A stretch of DNA of 64,000 nt from Streptomyces sp. NBC_01304 (GTDB taxonomy: Bacteria > Actinomycetota > Actinomycetes > Streptomycetales > Streptomycetaceae). Shown here in pieces: positions 50,283 to 58,754 of this stretch. A model generated the notes under the pieces. The model was not told the DNA's origin. It worked only from the letters and a program-made list of their open reading frames with translations, and searched no databases. Both the position numbers and the translations under genes were made by a program. Position 1 is the stretch's first letter. Every line of letters begins with the position of its first letter. Where the stretch lies: NCBI RefSeq assembly GCF_035975855.1, contig NZ_CP109055.1, forward strand, positions 8,122,001-8,186,000, read 5' to 3'.

Positions 50283-50555
50283 GGACACTCGTCCCTGAGG
50301 TTCGTCCTGGAGGGCGTTGTGACCTTCGAGACCATCGGGATGCTGCCCCTCCCATGGAGCGTGGCCGGCCGGCTGCTGCAAGGCGATCCTGCTGCCCGCG
50401 CAGAGATCATGTCAACAATCGTGGCATTTGCTGAACGTGGCCGATCAGTTCACGCCACAACTGTGGCAACTCCTGGCTGGGGAATGGCTGAAGGGGCTAG
50501 TGTCCGGAACCTCAGAGTCAGCCACGTCAGTCAGCTTCTCAACGAGGAGAGCCCG

Positions 50556-51242
50556 GTGCCAGAAGGCTTCTCGGTCGCGGGCCTGGCGGGTGCCGGACCG
50601 CTTGCGGCAACCGTCGCCCGTGTCGCCGAACTCGCCGGCCAGCTCGGCCTGAGCCGTGAAGAGGTGTTCGGCCTGCAGCAGCTGTCCGCGCAGTCGGGCG
50701 TCCTGCCCCACGTGGTCAAGGCGCTGCTCGAAGGCCGGCCGGCCGGCGAGCCCGATCTGCAGGCCCGCTTCCTGCAGCGCTTCGACCTGCTGCGCCGCAC
50801 CCGGCTGAAGCCGAACGGCCGCCGCTACACCCAGCAGGAGATCGCGGACGGCGCCGGCATGTCCCGCCAGCAGGCGGGCGCCCTCATCCACGGCGACCGG
50901 CGCCCCACCATGGAGCACTGCGCCGCCATCCAGCGCTTCTTCCAGGTGCACGCCGGCTTCCTCACGGCCGAGGACTCCGACGCGCTCGCCGGCGCCCTGC
51001 AGCGCACCGAGCAGGAACTGCTCCTGCGTCTCGCCGCCCAGGAGCGCGAGCCCGCCGTCGCCCTGCAGGGCCGAAGCGGAGCCGAGGACACGGCGGACGA
51101 CCCGCTGCAGCGCCTACTCCAGGACCACGGCGTACGCGGGATCGCCTGGCGCGCCGCCCAGCTGCCCACGGACGAGCACCGGGACAAGGTGGCGGAATGG
51201 CTCGACATGTTGCTTGAGAGCGTCAGGCGGCCGGAGTCCTGA
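50556..51242 (+). CDS. XRE-like helix-turn-helix regulator
   Basis: 228 aa from GTG 50556, six bases after GAGGAG. The HTH is at residues 91-117 (YTQQEIADGAGMSRQQAGAL, then IHGDRRPTMEH), preceded by an unusual helical N-terminal domain. A C-terminal helical extension (LQRTEQELLLRLAAQ, WRAAQLPTDEHRDKVAEWLD) may contact partners. The 273-bp upstream gap to the MmyB-like gene holds the divergent promoters and a GCCACA/TGTGGC inverted pair near 50454. The HExxH gene follows closely, an arrangement like regulator-ImmA/IrrE pairs. Confidence 0.83.
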   Translation: MPEGFSVAGLAGAGPLAATVARVAELAGQLGLSREEVFGLQQLSAQSGVLPHVVKALLEGRPAGEPDLQARFLQRFDLLRRTRLKPNGRRYTQQEIADGAGMSRQQAGALIHGDRRPTMEHCAAIQRFFQVHAGFLTAEDSDALAGALQRTEQELLLRLAAQEREPAVALQGRSGAEDTADDPLQRLLQDHGVRGIAWRAAQLPTDEHRDKVAEWLDMLLESVRRPES

Positions 51243-51252
51243 TGCGGTGCTC

Positions 51253-51855
51253 ATGCGGGTGTACGAACGGCGTCGGGAAGGCGCGGATGCGGGGCGAACG
51301 GTGGCCATAGACAAGGGGATGCGCCGGCTGTGCAGCGAGTTGGTCGGCGGGATCGACCTGCCCGCGCCTGCGGAGCCGACCGATCTGTACCGCGCGCTCT
51401 GCGACGGTATGAGCGTCCGCCGTGGCCGCCCGGTCAGATTCCGCACCGCGGTCTTCCCGCCGGGCACGGCCAGCGGTCTCTGGCTGGACATGGCCGAACA
51501 GGACCTCGTCGTGATCGAGGAGCGTACCGCCCCTGATCATCAACTGGTCATCCTCGGCCACGAGTTGTGGCACATGGAGGCCGGAAGCTGCAGCCACCTC
51601 GCGGAGGGCGCAGGAGTGGCCGGGCGGCTGCTCTCGGAGGACGCCGACCTGCAGGCCGCCGTCGGCAAGGTCGCCGCGCGCACGCGCTTCGCGCTGGCCG
51701 AGGAGAACGCCGCGGAGAGTTTCGGGCTGTTGCTCGCCAGCAAGTGCCGGGCGTGGCTCGTGGGCACGGGGACCTCCGATGTGGCGGGCGCGGGACGCGA
51801 TGTGCTCGCCGGGCGTATCGAGGCTTCACTCGGCTCACGCCGTCCGCGACGCTAG
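51253..51855 (+). CDS. HExxH metallopeptidase-like protein (ImmA/IrrE or 'toxin component' type)
   Basis: About 200 aa from ATG 51253; GTG 51247 or GTG 51301 are other possible starts. The zinc-binding motif HELWH lies at residues 103-107 in LVILGHELWHMEAG, followed by AEENAAESFGLLLASK with a downstream Glu. This is the pattern of small ImmA/IrrE-like proteins found next to XRE regulators in Streptomyces, where they are annotated as a toxin-antitoxin component. It would cleave a regulator or act on another target. Its TAG stop is formed by the first bases of a MITE-like element, so the original C-terminus may be altered. Confidence 0.78.
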   Translation: MRVYERRREGADAGRTVAIDKGMRRLCSELVGGIDLPAPAEPTDLYRALCDGMSVRRGRPVRFRTAVFPPGTASGLWLDMAEQDLVVIEERTAPDHQLVILGHELWHMEAGSCSHLAEGAGVAGRLLSEDADLQAAVGKVAARTRFALAEENAAESFGLLLASKCRAWLVGTGTSDVAGAGRDVLAGRIEASLGSRRPRR

Positions 51856-52046
51856 GGCGTGTCCGGCGGATCTTCGCGGAAGAGCCCGCGGCGTCTGGTG
51901 CGTGCTCTCGGCGTGCGCCCGGATCGCCCTCGTACTGGACGTACTTGGGTGATTCGGGAGTGCGGCGAGCGGGGGCACCCCCGGCCGGAGGCTGGGGGCG
52001 CGTGCCAGGCGTCGTGGGCCCGCGAAGACCCGCCGGACAGGCCCTA
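51853..52046. mobile_element. MITE-like element, copy 2
   Basis: Imperfect 27-bp terminal inverted repeats (51853-51879 and 52020-52046, starting TAGGGCGTGTCCGGCGG and, on the other strand, TAGGGCCTGTCCGGCGG) flank ~140 bp without a gene. Outer TA dinucleotides again match copy 1. A 29-base word at 51888-51916 is the exact reverse complement of 37117-37145 in copy 1. It separates the HExxH gene from the FAD monooxygenase gene. Confidence 0.8.
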
Positions 52047-52076
52047 GGGAGTTCCGGCGCGGCGACCGTCAGGTCG

Positions 52077-53543
52077 TCAGGGCACCTCGACCGGCGGTGA
52101 CGCCACCAGGCTTCGCTCCGCCACGGTCAGCGGCGGCTGGGCCAGCGCGCTGCGGCGCGGGCCGCGCAGGGCGGTGAGCACGACCGTCGGGCGGAAGAGC
52201 GTGGTCGCGGGCGCCGACAGCGTCATCACGTCGAGCAGGGCCCGGGTGGCGTACGGGCGGGCGGTCGCGGTCAGGGTCAGGCGGTCGATGTACTTCTGGG
52301 CGACGCGGTCCAGGGCCTTCGGCTGGGTCCCGGTGGCGCCGGGGTAGAGGATGTCCTGGCCGGTGGCCATCTGCCAGGCCATGTCGGTGGGTGTCGCCAC
52401 CTCGCGCTGGACCCGGCGGGCAAGGCCCGGGCTGTGCAGTCCGTGCCGGCGCAGCTCGGTGCGCAGGGCCAGGGCGCTGAGCGCGGCCACCGACATCCCG
52501 TGTCCGTAGACGGGGTTGTACGTGGCGACGGCATCACCGAGCGCGATGAACCCGTCCGGCAGGGCGTTTCGCTCGTAGAAGCGGCGCCGGTTGAGGGTGC
52601 TGCGCGTCACCAGGATCTCGTCGCTGAGCGGAGTGGTGTGCGTGATCAGCTCACCCACGATGGGGTGGCGGACGCTGCGGGCGAACGCCTCGAAGGCCGC
52701 GGGGTCCTTGGTGGGCTCCCCACCGCGGGTGCCCGACAGCGTCACCAGCCAGCGGCCGCCCTCGATGGGGGCGATGATGGTGCCCCGGCCCGGGCGCCCG
52801 GTATTGGCCCGGGGCTGCACATTCACCAGCGGATAGTTCTCGGTGCCGGCCGGCGCCGCGTAGATGCGTGTCGCATAGGCCACCCCGGAGTCCACTTCGG
52901 CCTCCTGGATGCCCGTGACGCCCAGGTCGGCCAGCCAGGAGACGGCCCGGGTGCCCCGGCCGCCGGCGTCCACGACAAGGTCGGCCGCCAAGTCCTCGAC
53001 CCGGCCGGTGCTCTCCGCTCCCTCGGTGCTCCCCGCGTGCGGGCTCCGGTCGTGCAGCCGTACGCCGGTGACCCGCGCTGCGCTGCCGAGCAGCGCCGTC
53101 ACGGTGACCTGCTCGCGCACCCGCACCGCGGGGTGGGCGAGGACGCGCTTGCGGATGCACCAGTCGAGCAGGTCGCGGCTGCACGAGATGAGGAACTGGA
53201 GTTCGGTCGGCCAGCGTCTGAACCAGCCCTGTGGCGTCATGGAGACGAGCCCGCCGGGCAGGGGGATTCTTCGTGCGCCGGCCGCGATCCACTCATCGAT
53301 GATGCCGGGAAGGATGTTGTCGATGGCGCGCGCGCCGCCCGACCACAGCACGTGCGCATGGGGGGCCTGGGGAAGGCCGCGCCGTGGCGCGGGCGTCGTG
53401 GGCAGCACGTCGCGTTCGGCGATCACCACCTCGTCGCAGCGTTCGGCGAGTACGGCCGCCGTCAGCATGCCCGTCAGCCCTCCGCCGATGACGACGACGC
53501 GACGGGGTCGACGAGCGGACGCGGAGCGGCTGGGCGTGGTCAT
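52077..53543 (-). CDS. FAD-dependent monooxygenase-like protein
   Basis: 488 aa from ATG 53543, which overlaps the stop of the upstream membrane-protein gene by 4 bp. Dinucleotide-binding motif RRVVVIGGGLTGMLTAAVLA (GGGLTG at 20-25), an ADLVVDAGGRGTRAVSWL segment, and the second FAD motif FIALGDAVATYNPVYGHGMS. This is a PHBH-type fold resembling tetracycline-destructase/squalene-epoxidase-like proteins of Streptomyces. The substrate is unknown. Coupling to the MAB_1171c-type protein suggests joint function at the membrane. Confidence 0.88.
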   Translation of the reverse strand: MTTPSRSASARRPRRVVVIGGGLTGMLTAAVLAERCDEVVIAERDVLPTTPAPRRGLPQAPHAHVLWSGGARAIDNILPGIIDEWIAAGARRIPLPGGLVSMTPQGWFRRWPTELQFLISCSRDLLDWCIRKRVLAHPAVRVREQVTVTALLGSAARVTGVRLHDRSPHAGSTEGAESTGRVEDLAADLVVDAGGRGTRAVSWLADLGVTGIQEAEVDSGVAYATRIYAAPAGTENYPLVNVQPRANTGRPGRGTIIAPIEGGRWLVTLSGTRGGEPTKDPAAFEAFARSVRHPIVGELITHTTPLSDEILVTRSTLNRRRFYERNALPDGFIALGDAVATYNPVYGHGMSVAALSALALRTELRRHGLHSPGLARRVQREVATPTDMAWQMATGQDILYPGATGTQPKALDRVAQKYIDRLTLTATARPYATRALLDVMTLSAPATTLFRPTVVLTALRGPRRSALAQPPLTVAERSLVASPPVEVP

Positions 53544-54727
53544 CGGTGGGCCCCTTCTGTGGCATTTTCCTGATGGCGGAAGTGCTCGACTATGCGGGAG
53601 CGCTGCATGGCCCGGGAGATCGCCACCAGTTCGTGCGGGTTCGGGGTGAGGAGGCTCGACGGAGTCCGTCCGGGGTCGGACCCGGCCGGTCCGTCGGGAG
53701 CGCGCAACTCCGCCTGAACCGCCGCGGCAAGCATGGCCGCACCACCGATGATGTCGGCATCCTGGACCCGGTGCCCGTCCTTCCTCGCCCGGGCCACGGC
53801 TGCGGCGTGCACCTCGGCGTCGAGGTAGGGGCCCAGACGCAACAGGCCGTCGCGGACCAGGGTTTCGCGCGCCGTCTTGCGCAGCGTCAGGGAGGACCAC
53901 GGTGGCAGGCGGACTTCGTGCACCTGCCCGTGCACCGCGTGCAGTTCGCGCATGAGCGGACCGAGGCTGCGGTAGGTGCGCCAGTCGTGCCAGGCCCCGG
54001 CGGCGCGAGGGCCGGCGAGCGGCAGTACGAAGCCCATGGTGGCCAGAACGCCGCCCACGGCGGCGAGTGGCGGCGACACATTGGTGCTCAACGCATCCCA
54101 GTCCGCCCCCGCCCAGCGTGCGCCGACCGCGGCGAGCTTGCAGATGGCGTAGCCCGACGTGATGCCGTAGGCCACCGTCAGCCAGACAAGGCCGCCCTTC
54201 AGCCAACTGCTCACCTGCAGCGACCAGCGCCAGCACAGCACCGCCATGAGCACACAGGAACTGCCCATGAACGACACGTACAGCACGATCATTTCCCGGA
54301 TGAACGGCGCATTGGCGTAGTACGTGTCGAAGTCCTTGAGCCGTTCCACGGGCGTGGAACCAAGGGAGAACAGGATGAGGATGAGGACGGAGACGATCAC
54401 GCAGGCGACCGTGGCGCTCATGACCGCCCGGCGCCTCATCCTGGGTGCGCCGCCGTGCCAGGAGATGAGGAGGATGAAGCAGGACGTGGCCAGCGTCGTG
54501 GTGATGACGTAGTCCATGGGGGCGGACAGATTCACCACGCCCGTCAGGGCGTTCACCCGGCGAATGGTCGGCGGCGCGGCGAACGTGAACACCATGCTTC
54601 CGAGGAACATCAGGAGGCACAGCACCCATACCAAGGGGTCACGCCAGCGCCGGATCAGTCCGGGTACCTTCGCGAGAAGGCCCAGGCCGAGGATGACGGC
54701 CGGTATGTAGTAGTCCGTATCCCTCAC
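53540..54727 (-). CDS. MAB_1171c-type multispan membrane protein (DUF6545)
   Basis: 395 aa. About seven membrane segments fill residues 5-240 (YYIPAVILGLGLLAKVPGLI, MDYVITTTLATSCFILLISW and others). The cytoplasmic C-terminal ~150 residues carry the DUF6545-like part: WHDWRTYRSLGPLMRELHAV, RDGLLRLGPYLDAEVHAAAV and NPHELVAISRAMQRSRIVEH. It is named a putative transporter in databases, without experimental support. It is the first gene of a two-gene operon with the FAD protein, convergent with the XRE-HExxH pair; this gene set tends to recur together in Streptomyces. Confidence 0.8.
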   Translation of the reverse strand: MRDTDYYIPAVILGLGLLAKVPGLIRRWRDPLVWVLCLLMFLGSMVFTFAAPPTIRRVNALTGVVNLSAPMDYVITTTLATSCFILLISWHGGAPRMRRRAVMSATVACVIVSVLILILFSLGSTPVERLKDFDTYYANAPFIREMIVLYVSFMGSSCVLMAVLCWRWSLQVSSWLKGGLVWLTVAYGITSGYAICKLAAVGARWAGADWDALSTNVSPPLAAVGGVLATMGFVLPLAGPRAAGAWHDWRTYRSLGPLMRELHAVHGQVHEVRLPPWSSLTLRKTARETLVRDGLLRLGPYLDAEVHAAAVARARKDGHRVQDADIIGGAAMLAAAVQAELRAPDGPAGSDPGRTPSSLLTPNPHELVAISRAMQRSRIVEHFRHQENATEGAHR

Positions 54728-54854
54728 CGGGGGTCACCTGACGGAGAGAGCATCATCAACGTCGGTTCCCCCTGGGTTCACTGCAAGCCGCTGGGCACGC
54801 GGCCTCATGGTTCCCGGGGATAATCTCGTACCCTGTGCGGTTCTGCCAAGCGTC

Positions 54855-55061
54855 TCAGGCGGCGACTACCAGCCGAAGACCGACACTGGGCCGGTGTGGT
54901 GGCACGACTTCCCCGCCGGGCAACAGCTCCCCGGTGTCGTCGAAGACGATCGTGCCGTTGCACAACAGGCTCCATCCCTGCTCGGGGTGGGCGGACACGA
55001 TGCGTGCGGCGTCACGGTCGGGGCGGTCGGCGGTGGGGCACGGGGGCCAGTGCTTGCACAT
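54855..55061 (-). CDS. DUF5999 family small protein
   Basis: 68 aa from ATG 55061 (CGGAG eight bases upstream). The start MCKHWPPCPTADRPDRDAAR and central EQGWSLLCNGTIVFDDTGEL match my memory of DUF5999, a short Streptomyces family with conserved Cys 2, Cys 8 and His 4. These could bind a metal. Function is unknown. Confidence 0.8.
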   Translation of the reverse strand: MCKHWPPCPTADRPDRDAARIVSAHPEQGWSLLCNGTIVFDDTGELLPGGEVVPPHRPSVGLRLVVAA

Positions 55062-55368
55062 GTCGAGACTCCGATTCCAGAAATATCCAGTACTCCGGTG
55101 GGTTTGCTGCGGCTTGCCTTGCGGCTGCGGTGGCGGCTTGCTGTTGTGGTGCGCTTGCCGGGCTCTGCTTCTTCTGGTCCTTCTAGGAGCATCCTGCCCG
55201 TCGTACGTACTGCTCGTGTCACGAGATATGACCGTCCGGGCAACGACAACTCATCGCTCGCGGCGCCCTGTTCGGGATTCGTTCGCGGTTGTCGTCTGCC
55301 GACTCCGGTCAGTCCCTGTTCAGTTCTCCGACTCTGCTTCCAGTCTGGCAGAGGGGTCTGACAGTCGA
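55062..55368. other. Gene-free region upstream of the DUF5999 gene
   Basis: About 300 bases without a supportable gene on either strand. Base composition is lower in GC than the flanking genes, with many CTGCTT/TTGCTG words between 55100 and 55180. It must contain the promoter for the leftward DUF5999 gene and the 3' end of the MerR transcript. Confidence 0.45.
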
Positions 55369-56334
55369 TCACTGGCGAGGCGCGCGGCCAGGGGCCTGCA
55401 CGGCCTGGCCGAGCCAGTCGAGCGCGGGGGAGAGGGAGTCCGGGGCGGCCCAGCCGTTGACCTGGGCGAGCAGCCTCGAGTACCGCTCCCGGCGAGGGTC
55501 GTTCGCACGCGCCAGCCACTCGGTCAGCCGGAGCGTCGGGTTGTCCCCGCCATCGGCGAGCCTAGCCGTGACCGCGGTGACGACCGCTCGGGCCGCAGTC
55601 GAGGACGGCTCGACCCCGGCCGCCAGGGCGGGCCCCACCTCCTCGCGCACCACCGCTGCAAGATCGCGGCGTACGCCGTGGGCGGAGCCTCCCCGGCCGC
55701 GTACAGCCGACTGCTGAAGGTGCGACTGCTGAAAGTGCGACTGCTGAATGTGCCCGGCCAGCCACCGCAGGTTCGCGCGGAACTCCGGATCCTGCGAGAG
55801 CTCGGCCAACTCGATCCAGGCGTCGATCTGTTCGGGCTCAGGGTCGTCCGGCAGCTCGGGAGTGAAGGACCGTCGGATCCCCGCGAGCTCGGGCGCGGAG
55901 CCCAACGCCTCGTCGAGGAAATCGTCGACGAGGCGCCGGCGCTCGTCCTGTGACAACTTGGCCAACTTGTGCACGGTGTCCATCTCCTCGGGGTCGGCCC
56001 CGCGTCGGGCCACCGCCGCGAGCACGGCACGCTGCAGGCGCAGTGTGCGTATCTGCACGTCCAACGCCTCGGTGTGCGCCGCGGCGACCTCGGCGAGCGT
56101 GACCTCCCGGGCCACGACCCGCCGGATCACGGGCAGGCCGAGCCCCAGCTCACGCAGGGTCCGTACGAGGGCGAGGCGGGCGACGGCGTCGGGGCCGTAG
56201 CGGCGGTAGCCGGACGCGGTGCGTCCGGTGGGCGGCACGATTCCCTCGTCGGAGTAGAACCGGATGACCTTGACCGTCAGGCCGGTCCGCCGGGCCAGTT
56301 CCCCGATCGAGTAGAGCGCGTCACCACTGTCCAT
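55369..56334 (-). CDS. MerR family transcriptional regulator, long form
   Basis: 321 aa. The MerR DNA-binding domain is at residues 7-75: YSIGELARRTGLTVKVIRFY, DEGIVPPTGRTASGYRRYGP, ALVRTLRELGLGLPVIRRVV. The ~240-residue C-terminal region is helical, rich in Ala/Arg/Glu, and looks like a ligand-binding domain of the TipAS/antibiotic-sensing kind, but no specific family is recognised. Residues ~195-209 (QQSHFQQSHLQQS) come from three tandem 15-bp units. It stands alone; its target is probably itself or the adjacent phosphatase gene. Confidence 0.87.
   Translation of the reverse strand: MDSGDALYSIGELARRTGLTVKVIRFYSDEGIVPPTGRTASGYRRYGPDAVARLALVRTLRELGLGLPVIRRVVAREVTLAEVAAAHTEALDVQIRTLRLQRAVLAAVARRGADPEEMDTVHKLAKLSQDERRRLVDDFLDEALGSAPELAGIRRSFTPELPDDPEPEQIDAWIELAELSQDPEFRANLRWLAGHIQQSHFQQSHLQQSAVRGRGGSAHGVRRDLAAVVREEVGPALAAGVEPSSTAARAVVTAVTARLADGGDNPTLRLTEWLARANDPRRERYSRLLAQVNGWAAPDSLSPALDWLGQAVQAPGRAPRQ
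55708..55752. repeat. 15-bp tandem repeat within the MerR gene
   Basis: CGACTGCTGAAGGTG, CGACTGCTGAAAGTG and CGACTGCTGAATGTG follow one another directly. The unit is a multiple of three and inserts Gln-Gln-Ser-His-x repeats into the protein. Confidence 0.9.
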
Positions 56335-56404
56335 GCCTCAACTCTCATGTCTCCCCCTACCGGAGACTCAAGTCGCCGGCGAGCTCAGCTCGGGCAAGCT
56401 CAGC

Positions 56405-57085
56405 TCACTCGTCGCCTTCCAGCAAGCCTTGATCCACGGCACGGAACGCCCACGCCTTCTCGGCCACGCCGTACTCGAACACCCACACAAGATCAAACCG
56501 CCCCTTGGGCCACTTCCGGGGCACCCCTGCCGCCTCCGCCGCCCCCAACGCCCGCACCACCGCCGGAATCGACTTGTGCTGCCAACAGACAAGTACAGGT
56601 GACGCCCCGCCATCCACCACGGCCCGGGCCAACTCCCGCTCCTGCGACCGCGCGTAACGGGTGTCCACCTCGACCCCGAGCTGCTCGGCCAGCGGCTCCA
56701 CCGTCTGCCGGTGCCGCCTCGCCCCACCTTGCGGCCCCGTGGCCGCCGCGGCGAAGATCGCGGCGGGGGCGGGGAGGCCGGGGCCCTGCTTGCCGGTGGT
56801 GTTGAAGAGGCCCGGCAGCTTTCTGGCCCGGTCCCAGCCGCGTGCGGTGAGCGACTTGGGGTCGGGGCGGAGGCGTTCGTCGATGCCGGGGTGGGTGGGG
56901 TCGGGCTTTTCGGCGTGGCGGATGACCATGACGGTCAGGTCCTTGGCGGGCCGGGGTGGCACGTGGGCGCTGTTGTCGCGGGTGCAGGCGGGGAGGGTGG
57001 TGAGGGCGCCTGCGGCCAGGAGCGAGGAGAAGGCCCGGCGGTCGAGGCCGAGTCCCGTGCGCCTCTCCCGCGTCTTCATGTGCAT
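56405..57085 (-). CDS. Histidine phosphatase superfamily protein with Tat/lipobox signal
   Basis: 226 aa. The N-terminus has a twin-arginine-like DRRAFSSLLAAG and a lipobox LPAC (Cys 34), so it is probably a lipoprotein exported by Tat. The histidine-phosphatase motif is VMVIRHAEKPDPTHPG (nucleophile His 57). The second catalytic His is in VLVCWQHKSIPAVV. It should hydrolyse a small phosphate ester outside the membrane; the substrate is unknown. The ATG two codons later (57079) is an alternative start. Confidence 0.83.
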   Translation of the reverse strand: MHMKTRERRTGLGLDRRAFSSLLAAGALTTLPACTRDNSAHVPPRPAKDLTVMVIRHAEKPDPTHPGIDERLRPDPKSLTARGWDRARKLPGLFNTTGKQGPGLPAPAAIFAAAATGPQGGARRHRQTVEPLAEQLGVEVDTRYARSQERELARAVVDGGASPVLVCWQHKSIPAVVRALGAAEAAGVPRKWPKGRFDLVWVFEYGVAEKAWAFRAVDQGLLEGDE

Positions 57086-57138
57086 GAAGCGGGATATTAG
57101 GGCACGGGAAACTCGCTACTCCGCAGGTGAGCGTGGAC

Positions 57139-57208
57139 CCGTCGGTCTGGATCCGTCGGTCTGGATCCGTCGACCTGGATCCGTCGACCTGGATCCGTCG
57201 GTCTGGAT
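57139..57208. repeat. 14-bp minisatellite
   Basis: Five consecutive units of CCGTCGGTCTGGAT or its variant CCGTCGACCTGGAT, followed by a related CGGGATCGACGGATCC. It lies in the gap between the HAD and histidine-phosphatase genes, just before the latter's start on the minus strand. The period is not a multiple of three, which supports its being noncoding. Confidence 0.9.
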
Positions 57209-57234
57209 CGGGATCGACGGATCCGGACAGAAGG

Positions 57235-58368
57235 TCAGCGGATGTCTTCCGCCTTCACCGTCAGCCACCGCTTGTCCGCCGTCACTGGCTGGCGCAGCTC
57301 CCGCTGGCGTGCGGCGTTCTTCGTCTTCATCTCGTTGATCTGGGTGAGGTACTTGTCCTTGCGGTTCACCCAGACCCGGACCCCGCCGTCCTTCACGTCC
57401 GTGGAGTGGAACAGCATCGGGCCGTCGCTGACCGGGGTGTCGCCCGCGACCAGGATCGGCTTCTTCCACTCGTCGATGTACGTGTTGATCGCGGCGGGCT
57501 TGCCCTCGAACCAGGTCGCCGGTGCCCAGAGCTTCGGGGTCAGCTCCTTGTCCATGAGCTTGCTCTGGTCGTAGGTGCCCGCGGTGATCTCCTTGCGGGC
57601 CGTGGTGACGTCGCCCGTCTTGCGGTCCTTGAGGAGCATGGAGACGCCGATGACGTTCTGCGGCTTGGCGTTGTAGCCGTACTTGGGGTCGGCGAGGACC
57701 ATCCTGACCAGCTCCTCGCTGGCCGCGCTGACGACGTAGACCTCGATGCCGTGCGCGCGCAGGGACTTGTACAGCTCCTGCATGCCGGTGGAGAGCTCGG
57801 GCGGCTTGACCTCCGTCTTGGTGAGCTTGCCGTCCTCGTAGTACTCGGCGGGGATCGGCTTCTTGTGGGCCAGGAGCTCGTCGACGTACCCCTTGAGTTC
57901 CTTGAGCGTGAAGCCGGAGAAGATCTGCGCCACCCACGGGTAGCAGACCTGGTCGTCGACCTCGCAGAGGCGGTTGTAGTAGCTGTAGAGGGATTCCTTG
58001 TGGTCCGCGGTGTCCTTGAAGGGGATGACCTCCAGGGACTTGTCCATCGACTCGCGGGTCAGGACGCCCTTCATCTCGAGGAAGGGGAGGAGGGATTCCT
58101 CGAGGTCGTTGCGGTAGCTGGTGTTGTCGGCGTCGAAGACGGCGTACGCGCCGTCGTCGGCGTTCTTCGCGATGACACGGGCCAACTGCTTGGCCACCGG
58201 CTTGGGCCAGTGCGCGAGCTCATCGGTGGCGATCCGGGCCGAGCGGTCGGAACCCGCCGCCTGTGCCTCGGAGTCCGGCCACACCGCGATCCCCGCCACC
58301 AGTGCCGCCGCGAGTATGCCCGTCGCACCGAAGAGCGCGGGGCGCCGGCCCTTGACCCGTACCGCCAT
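57235..58368 (-). CDS. Secreted HAD-family phosphatase
   Basis: 377 aa from ATG 58368, with AGGGGATGG upstream; ATG 58377 is an alternative. Signal peptide or anchor over residues 10-38. HAD motif I is FDADNTSYRND (DxDNT at 79-83), motif II VYVVSAASEELV, and motif III ILVAGDTPVSDGPML. Cys in CEVDDQVCYPW are likely disulphide-bonded. It probably removes phosphate from a small molecule such as phosphocholine or phosphoserine outside the cell. Two secreted phosphatases in a row suggest a shared theme. Confidence 0.87.
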   Translation of the reverse strand: MAVRVKGRRPALFGATGILAAALVAGIAVWPDSEAQAAGSDRSARIATDELAHWPKPVAKQLARVIAKNADDGAYAVFDADNTSYRNDLEESLLPFLEMKGVLTRESMDKSLEVIPFKDTADHKESLYSYYNRLCEVDDQVCYPWVAQIFSGFTLKELKGYVDELLAHKKPIPAEYYEDGKLTKTEVKPPELSTGMQELYKSLRAHGIEVYVVSAASEELVRMVLADPKYGYNAKPQNVIGVSMLLKDRKTGDVTTARKEITAGTYDQSKLMDKELTPKLWAPATWFEGKPAAINTYIDEWKKPILVAGDTPVSDGPMLFHSTDVKDGGVRVWVNRKDKYLTQINEMKTKNAARQRELRQPVTADKRWLTVKAEDIR

Positions 58369-58754
58369 GTTTTCCATCCCCTGCAGAGAAAGCCGAATGC
58401 TCCGGGAGGTGGTCCCGGAGCGACGCGTCATCGTAGGGGGTGGGGCGGGAGAACCCCATGATCGAAATCACCGTCGGAGGGGCGCATGGAGTGGTCGGGG
58501 GAGGGTAGTTGCGGTGGGCGGGTTCTCTGTGGCGCGGGCGGGTGCAGGTATACGCAGGCAGGCTCAGATGTGAGCCCAGGCGAGCGCAGGCAGACGCAGA
58601 GGTAAGCCCAGGCAGGCGCAGTTGAGCCCAGGCGGGTGCCTGAGGTGCCGGAGTGCCTGAGGTTCCTGGGGTGCCTGAGGTTCCTGGGGTGCCTGGGGTG
58701 CCTGGGGTGCCTGGGGTGCCTGAGCTGACTTGGTCGAGGTGGCAGGGCCGCCGG
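58369..58754. other. Gene-free, repeat-rich region
   Basis: 386 bases with no convincing gene. From 58369 to ~58550 lies the HAD gene upstream region. From about 58555 to 58640 GAGCCCAGGC-type decamers recur. From about 58636 to 58728 there are repeats of TGCCTGAGGT and GCCTGGGGT (9-10 bp). A leftward reading frame here would encode Gly-Thr-Pro repeats, but its codon use does not support a gene. Confidence 0.6.
58636..58728. repeat. 9-10-bp minisatellite downstream of the HXXEE gene
   Basis: Units of CCTGGGGTG and CCTGAGGTT occur about ten times, ending 27 bp from the stop of the HXXEE gene. The perfect CCTGGGGTG core (58683-58718) has four tandem copies. Confidence 0.85.

Noticed and set aside
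44081..54727. A secondary-metabolite gene cluster (methyltransferase, carotenoid oxygenase, FAD monooxygenase)
   Set aside because: The enzymes are scattered, in separate transcription units, and no core biosynthetic enzyme is present.
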